64,000 nt of DNA from Gyromitra esculenta. Lineage: Eukaryota > Ascomycota > Pezizomycetes > Pezizales > Discinaceae. Location: assembly GCA_038503075.1 (NCBI GenBank), contig JBCAML010000016.1, positions 1,054,001-1,118,000 on the forward strand, written 5' to 3'. Numbering within the stretch: position 1 is the stretch's first letter; the number at the start of each line of letters is the position of its first letter. The position numbers and the translations under genes were made by a program. The notes beneath the pieces were generated by a model. It was given only the letters and a program-made list of their open reading frames with translations, was not told the origin of the DNA and did no database searches. Positions 56,278 through 64,000 of this stretch are shown one piece after another.

Positions 56278-56941
56278 ATGCTGGGCCGGAATAGCTGCTC
56301 GGAAACAGAGAAACGATTTTAAATTTTTTAAATTTTAGACCCTTGTCGAAAACGAGTGATATTTGGTGTTAAAGTTAGGATTACAGGCCTCCTAGCATTC
56401 TAATGCGGATGGAAGGTTATGGAGTAAGTTTGTCTGGCCCCCTTACGTGCGGTTTGATTATTTGGGGGAGTCTTTGGGTTTTTTTAGATCGTGTTGGGAA
56501 TTCTACACTTCGCAATCGCTGTGTTCTGGGTCCCAGAGGGTTTCCAGGCATTTTCATTTGTTTATTTTATTTATTTGGCATATGGAACTCAAAGGCTATG
56601 GCGCAACGTTTCTAGATAGTTTCTTCACAGTTATCATTCTCCAAGGAGCACTTTAAGGCATATTTTATGATTATGGGGACGATAGCTAAGGAACGCAAAA
56701 TACATGTAGTCACTGAAAATGCAATAAAGAACCACTTGTAATAGTTTAGAGACTCTTATTTCTTCTACTAAATTGTGGGTGCTTGTCTCCCGTGATAACC
56801 CGCACCCTCCGCCTACGTAAACAAGATGCAAATCGAAAGAAAAGGAAAAAAGAAAGAAAAAAAGGACTACCACCCATAAACCTGTATCCGTATCCCTTCT
56901 TGCTTTTGCTACATCCTCAAGCTCTACAATGTCCTGCTCAT
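56278..56941. other. Spacer between converging USE1 and PRP4
   Basis: 664 bp holding both 3' flanks; one TACATGTA at 56,701. No gene recognised. Confidence 0.5.
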
Positions 56942-59834
<2,893 letters not shown>

Positions 59835-60306
59835 AGAAGACTCGAATCCTACAAGCTAGCAAAGCTTTCGGTGAAGAAAGCAGGTATTAGCCTCACGTTT
59901 CAAGAGTAATAATGAGGCTTTTAATAGAAGCCCAACCGCAGGTTTGTAGCTGTTGCTTGGGAGTCTCGGAAAGGCGTAGACTAAGCGAACGGTGTCCGAG
60001 ACCGAGATTGGTAAGGGAAATGGGGGGTTAAGGAAGATCTAATGCCGGGAGAGTCTAAAGTAGCGAGAAAAAGAGGTGATTCGAAAGGTAGGTGGTGATG
60101 ATGAACTGGCACTGCAGAAGATACGAGGTTTCCGCGAAGATTGTGTGGCAGATTGGTTAGATGTTGCTGGGATGATAGGAATTACACTACGCGTACAATA
60201 TGTCACCAACACACTAGGTATTTCGAGCTCTCCGAATACGATTTATATTACAGCTTCCAAACAATAACTTTTTTTACATTTCAAAAAAAGAAGAAATGCT
60301 CCGCTA
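59835..60306. other. Spacer between PRP4 start and RRP5 stop
   Basis: Holds the PRP4 promoter and the RRP5 3' flank. No other gene recognised. Confidence 0.5.
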
Positions 60307-63300
60307 TCAATCTTCAAGCCCCTTCTTAGATTCTACGTATTCCTTCGCTCTCCGTGTGACCAGTTCTACGCTCTTTTCATCTCCAGCCTTCCTCTCGTAC
60401 TCCATCCATTTCTTGAATAGTGCCTTAGCTTGACGTGCTGAACACTTGTCTTCCGCTAGTGCCCTCTTAAACAACCCTCTCACGTTATCTTGATTCTCAT
60501 CACCCTCACCGCCATACTTCATTTCCATATCTAAGAAAATGTTCCACAAGTCATTTTTCTTGCTGAAGGTTCCCAGTAAATTTTCCAATAGCGTCCTCCC
60601 TCTCTCTGGGTCTCCGGTTTTGAATTCGAGTTTGGCGAATTTAATAATGAGATCCTTATGGTGGGCATCGGGGAGAGCTTGCATAGCGCGTTTGAGTAGC
60701 TCTCTAGCTGCTTCGCGGTTATTGTTGGCGAGGAGGTAGTCGGCGTAGTTGACCCAGACTTTCGGATCTTGAGAGAATTTCTTGATTATGACCTTAAAGA
60801 GATCACTCGCTTTCTATTTTAAAGTTAGAACCAATTCGCCCACAACGAATAAAACCGAATAAAAACATACCTCAGTCTTCCCGCTTTGAATGTAGATACT
60901 CGCTAGTTTTTCGTGTACATCTTGAGCATCATTGTACTGGCACGCCCTCTTGAAAGCCTCCTCCAGAGTTTCATCACTTCCATAAGCGTTTTCCATATTC
61001 AACATTGCGATCCAAACATTAAGCTTCTCTTTCTCTTCTCGGATTGCGATGGTCTTCAAGGCACGCTCCGCAATCTCCCTGGCTTTCTCAACTTCACTGA
61101 GCTGCAATTGGAATGCTAGATACTGTATCCATAGCAGCGAATTGTTTGGTTCCCCAAGAAGTAGTCGTTCGTAATCAGCTATTGATTGGGGCTCTCTGGT
61201 TGCGAGGTCACCAGTCAAGTCTTGCTTGATCTTGCTCTTCTTGCTCTTCTTCTTTGACTTTTCCTCAGCATTCTCATCTGATCCGGAAGCTTCATGCTTT
61301 CGCTTATCGAGGATGTTCGCAGTCCAATCAAACCCACCAACACTCAAGCCCGGCCCAGTAGAAATAGGAACGTCTTCCATGTCAACATCTTCAGGTTCTT
61401 CGCTAGCATCACTGTCAAAGTCCTATCAAATCCGTTAGCTTAAAGTGTTCCTATGGATGCGAGTGAAGATACATACCTTGACATCATCAAGATTAATATC
61501 ACCATCCTCGTCACTCTCCTCCTCCCTATCCTCTCCATCATCATCATTCTCCTCTTCGCTTTCGTTTTCATTCAACACAACGCCACCTTCCGAGCCTTCG
61601 TCTTCGCTATCCTCATCCTTGAAATAACTAGCCTTTAAACCAAAGCTTACCCGCCTCTTCGAAAGATCTATCTTCAGAATCTTTGCCTTCACCGGATCTC
61701 CCGCTGCATATAGCTTGCTTATATCATTGACCGCTCCATCGGCAATCTCAGACTTATGGCATAACCCGCTAATATTTGCTGCGTCGTCCACCTCAATAAA
61801 AACACCAAAGTCCACGACGCCCTTGATCCTTCCGGTGACGACCTGCCCCACTTTAAAATCGGAGAGCTGTGTTTTCTGTGATCCCTGGACCACTATACCT
61901 GAGATCGCCGAGGGCCTCAAGCTCATCTGGACATGCCCCAGGTTCTTTTCGACCACAACAATCTTCCCCTCAACGAGCTGGTCCACTGTAAACATTGATT
62001 TCCAGTCCTTCAAGAAGGTATCTGCTAGATCAGATATTTTGACCCATGCGGTGACATTGCCACCGAGGAAAACGAATAGGCCCTTGTCGGAGACGTTCTT
62101 GATGAATCCTCGTCTCACGTCCCCGACATTAACGCTCGCAATAGTCTGTACCTCTGGATCTTTAACAGGCAATTCCGAACTAAGCACTCTCGATGGTCTT
62201 GCTGTGAGTGTAATCCGTTTATTTGGTTTATCGAGGTCCAGCACGCAAACACGAATCACATCGTTTTTACGGTAGTTGCTAATCTTCGCCTCTGAGAAGT
62301 CGTCCGCAAGATCGATCAAGTTGATCGGGCCCGAAATAGATTCACTGAGTTGAACAACAACCTGTCTATCGGTAACCTTCGTTACTCGTGCAGGGATAAC
62401 CATTCCCTTGCTAAGTGTCTTAAAGGTCAATGATAGACTGGATGAACTCCTCGCAGATAAATCAAGCTTGTTGCGCTCAATGTCCACGTTTAACACGCGA
62501 ACCTTCAGTGCCGAACCAATGGGGAAGCTCTTCACTGGGTCATTGAGCTGTGAGACGTCCTCGGAGAGATCGAGTCTTCTGATCCTTCCTCGGATATCAG
62601 GTGAGATATTGACCCAAGCACAATCATCCGCAATATTGTTGATGAATGCGACCCAGGATGACCCTTTCGCAACTTTGTCGATAGTAAGGATATCCAAACC
62701 TTCCTTCGCAACAACGCTAGGCTTTGCCGAGAGCTCAAAGATGGGTGTTTTAGTGTTGGAGGTTTTGTGGGTGATGGGTAGGAAACGGTGGTTCCGAGCA
62801 TCGTGGATGCCAAGAATCTTGACGGGGATAATATCACCTTTCTTGTAACTTTCGAGGGGAACCTTCTTGTTACCGATGCTTTCCCAGGAATCGAAAAGTT
62901 GTGACACATCAATTCGACCTTGGATGTTATCAGCGAGTTTGACATTAATTTGAGTTTGCTGGACTGAGACAATCGTTGCCTTCGTGATAGTCCCAAGTTT
63001 GAGATCAGCCAGTGAAGTGATGTTTTGGTCCACGATGTTGATGGGTTTAACCGCCTCAGCTGCTGTAGCTGTGGGCTTAGCTGCCCTGATCTCAAGTTCC
63101 TCGCCCGACTTCAACGACAAGAGGAATCTCTTGCCCTCTTGGTCCATTTTCGTAACCCTCGCTGTGACAGATTGGTTCTTGGTGTACTTGAAATCCGGCA
63201 ATGACTGGACCTCCGTCGGAAGTTCCCGCTTGAGAGCCAACCCAGTGATTCCGCCAGCAAACCCTACGAATACACCCGCAAGAGTGATATTCTTGACCCA

Positions 63301-63978
63301 ACCCTTCAAAGTCTTCCCCTCGCTCACCCCCTCAAAGGTGCAGAGCAAATCTTCGTTTTTCGCAGCTTTGACCAAGCTTGGTTTCATACTAAACGTAATT
63401 AACCGCTTACTCACGTTCCTATCAAGAACAACCAGATCACTCAGCGTCTGTCCTGCCCTAAGCTTCCTGAAAACATTTCCGTTCTTTTCTTTGCTCCCGT
63501 CCGTCATATGGCCAATAGCCAATACACCCTTCAAGCCGCTCTCAATCTCAATAATAAGATCATCGTCTGACTTCTCAACTATTGTTCCAGAAACAAGAGT
63601 GCCAGACTTGAGAGTCGTCAACGCCCCCTCTTGCTCTTCGCCGAAAGACTTGGGATCTTTGCAAGAGACACGCATCTTCCGGTTCTCGGGGTCGACAGAA
63701 AGAACATGGACATTGACGGATTGGCCGATGCGGAAGTGCTCGCGGGGGTCCTGAATGTAGGCTTCGCTCATTTCAGAGACGGGGAGAAACCCACAGATAC
63801 CCGCGTAGAATCGGACAACGGCGCCCTGGGGAAGGATGTTGATGAGTGTACCAACAGACTGGGTCCCGGGAGCGGCATCTTCATAGGAAGCGATGATGGG
63901 GAGATCAGAGTTAACGAGGGTTTTCTTAAGGGTTAGGCGGACCCTTCGCTTCGCGGAATCGGTTGAAAGAACCTGGAT
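60307..63978 (-). CDS. RRP5: rRNA biogenesis protein Rrp5, 3' part (cut by window edge)
   Basis: Rrp5 binds pre-rRNA and links the small and large subunit processing pathways in the nucleolus. Exons seen: 63978-61477, 61422-60871, 60813-60307 (3,561 nt, 1,187 residues); an acceptor AG precedes 63,978, so more exons lie beyond the window. The first part is a string of S1 RNA-binding domains (for example [59 protein letters not shown]). An acidic linker ([30 protein letters not shown]) follows, then a Lys-rich patch ([13 protein letters not shown]) and C-terminal HAT/TPR repeats ([52 protein letters not shown]). This order is diagnostic for Rrp5. Introns of 54 and 57 nt. Confidence 0.95.
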
Positions 63979-64000
63979 CTATTAAATGGTTTGGATAGCA

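Overview
The window reads as nuclear DNA of a filamentous ascomycete (Pezizomycotina). The genes carry many short GT-AG introns (about 46-98 nt) with CTAAC or CTGAC branch points, and the proteins are fungal forms of conserved eukaryotic factors. A truffle-like, repeat-rich Pezizomycete is possible, but nothing here fixes the genus. There are two contrasting halves.

Bases 1 to about 27,000 are a transposon island. Its frame is one decayed Ty1/copia element on the minus strand (about 4,693-26,212) split into eight coding blocks by nested insertions. The inserts are: a 6.7-kb Ty3/gypsy chromovirus (Gypsy2, 5,899-12,600), itself hit by another element; solo LTRs of two related families (LTR1, LTR2); several roughly 0.7-1 kb TGT...ACA elements, of which most carry tRNA-type A and B boxes; and a young 5.8-kb chromovirus (Gypsy3, 19,615-25,416) whose LTRs look identical. 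The 3' half of a third chromovirus (Gypsy1) opens the window. Target-site duplications let most insertions be ordered. Both better-preserved chromoviruses have gag and pol in a -1 relation, with a T-TTA-AAC heptamer touching the gag stop codon and a stem-loop with a compensatory base pair. Their LTRs have unusual TTTCA...TGAGA ends and a self-priming signature.

From about 27,000 to 64,000 the sequence is ordinary gene space holding ten protein genes and one tRNA. They are UBA3 (NEDD8 E1), RAE1/GLE2 (mRNA export), an RTC4-domain gene, a TMEM14-family membrane protein, OST2/DAD1 (N-glycosylation), an Aro8-type aminotransferase, KOG1/Raptor (TORC1), tRNA-Glu(CTC), a BRL1/BRR6 nuclear-envelope protein, USE1 (SNARE), PRP4 kinase (splicing) and the 3' part of RRP5 (ribosome biogenesis). 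I rebuilt exon structures by hand, and every complete CDS sums to a multiple of three. These are unrelated housekeeping genes in ordinary fungal order: OST2 diverges from the TMEM14 gene and converges with the aminotransferase, and USE1 converges with PRP4.

The most interesting observations are the frameshift signal with covariation, the TGT...ACA elements with Pol III boxes, a 6-nt microexon inside the UBA3 nucleotide-binding motif, a TMEM14 gene cut into exons as small as 15 and 21 nt, and a TACATGTA palindrome that recurs in the gene half but that I did not find in the transposon half. Coordinates were counted by hand; intron ends agree with reading phase, but repeat borders may be off by a base.
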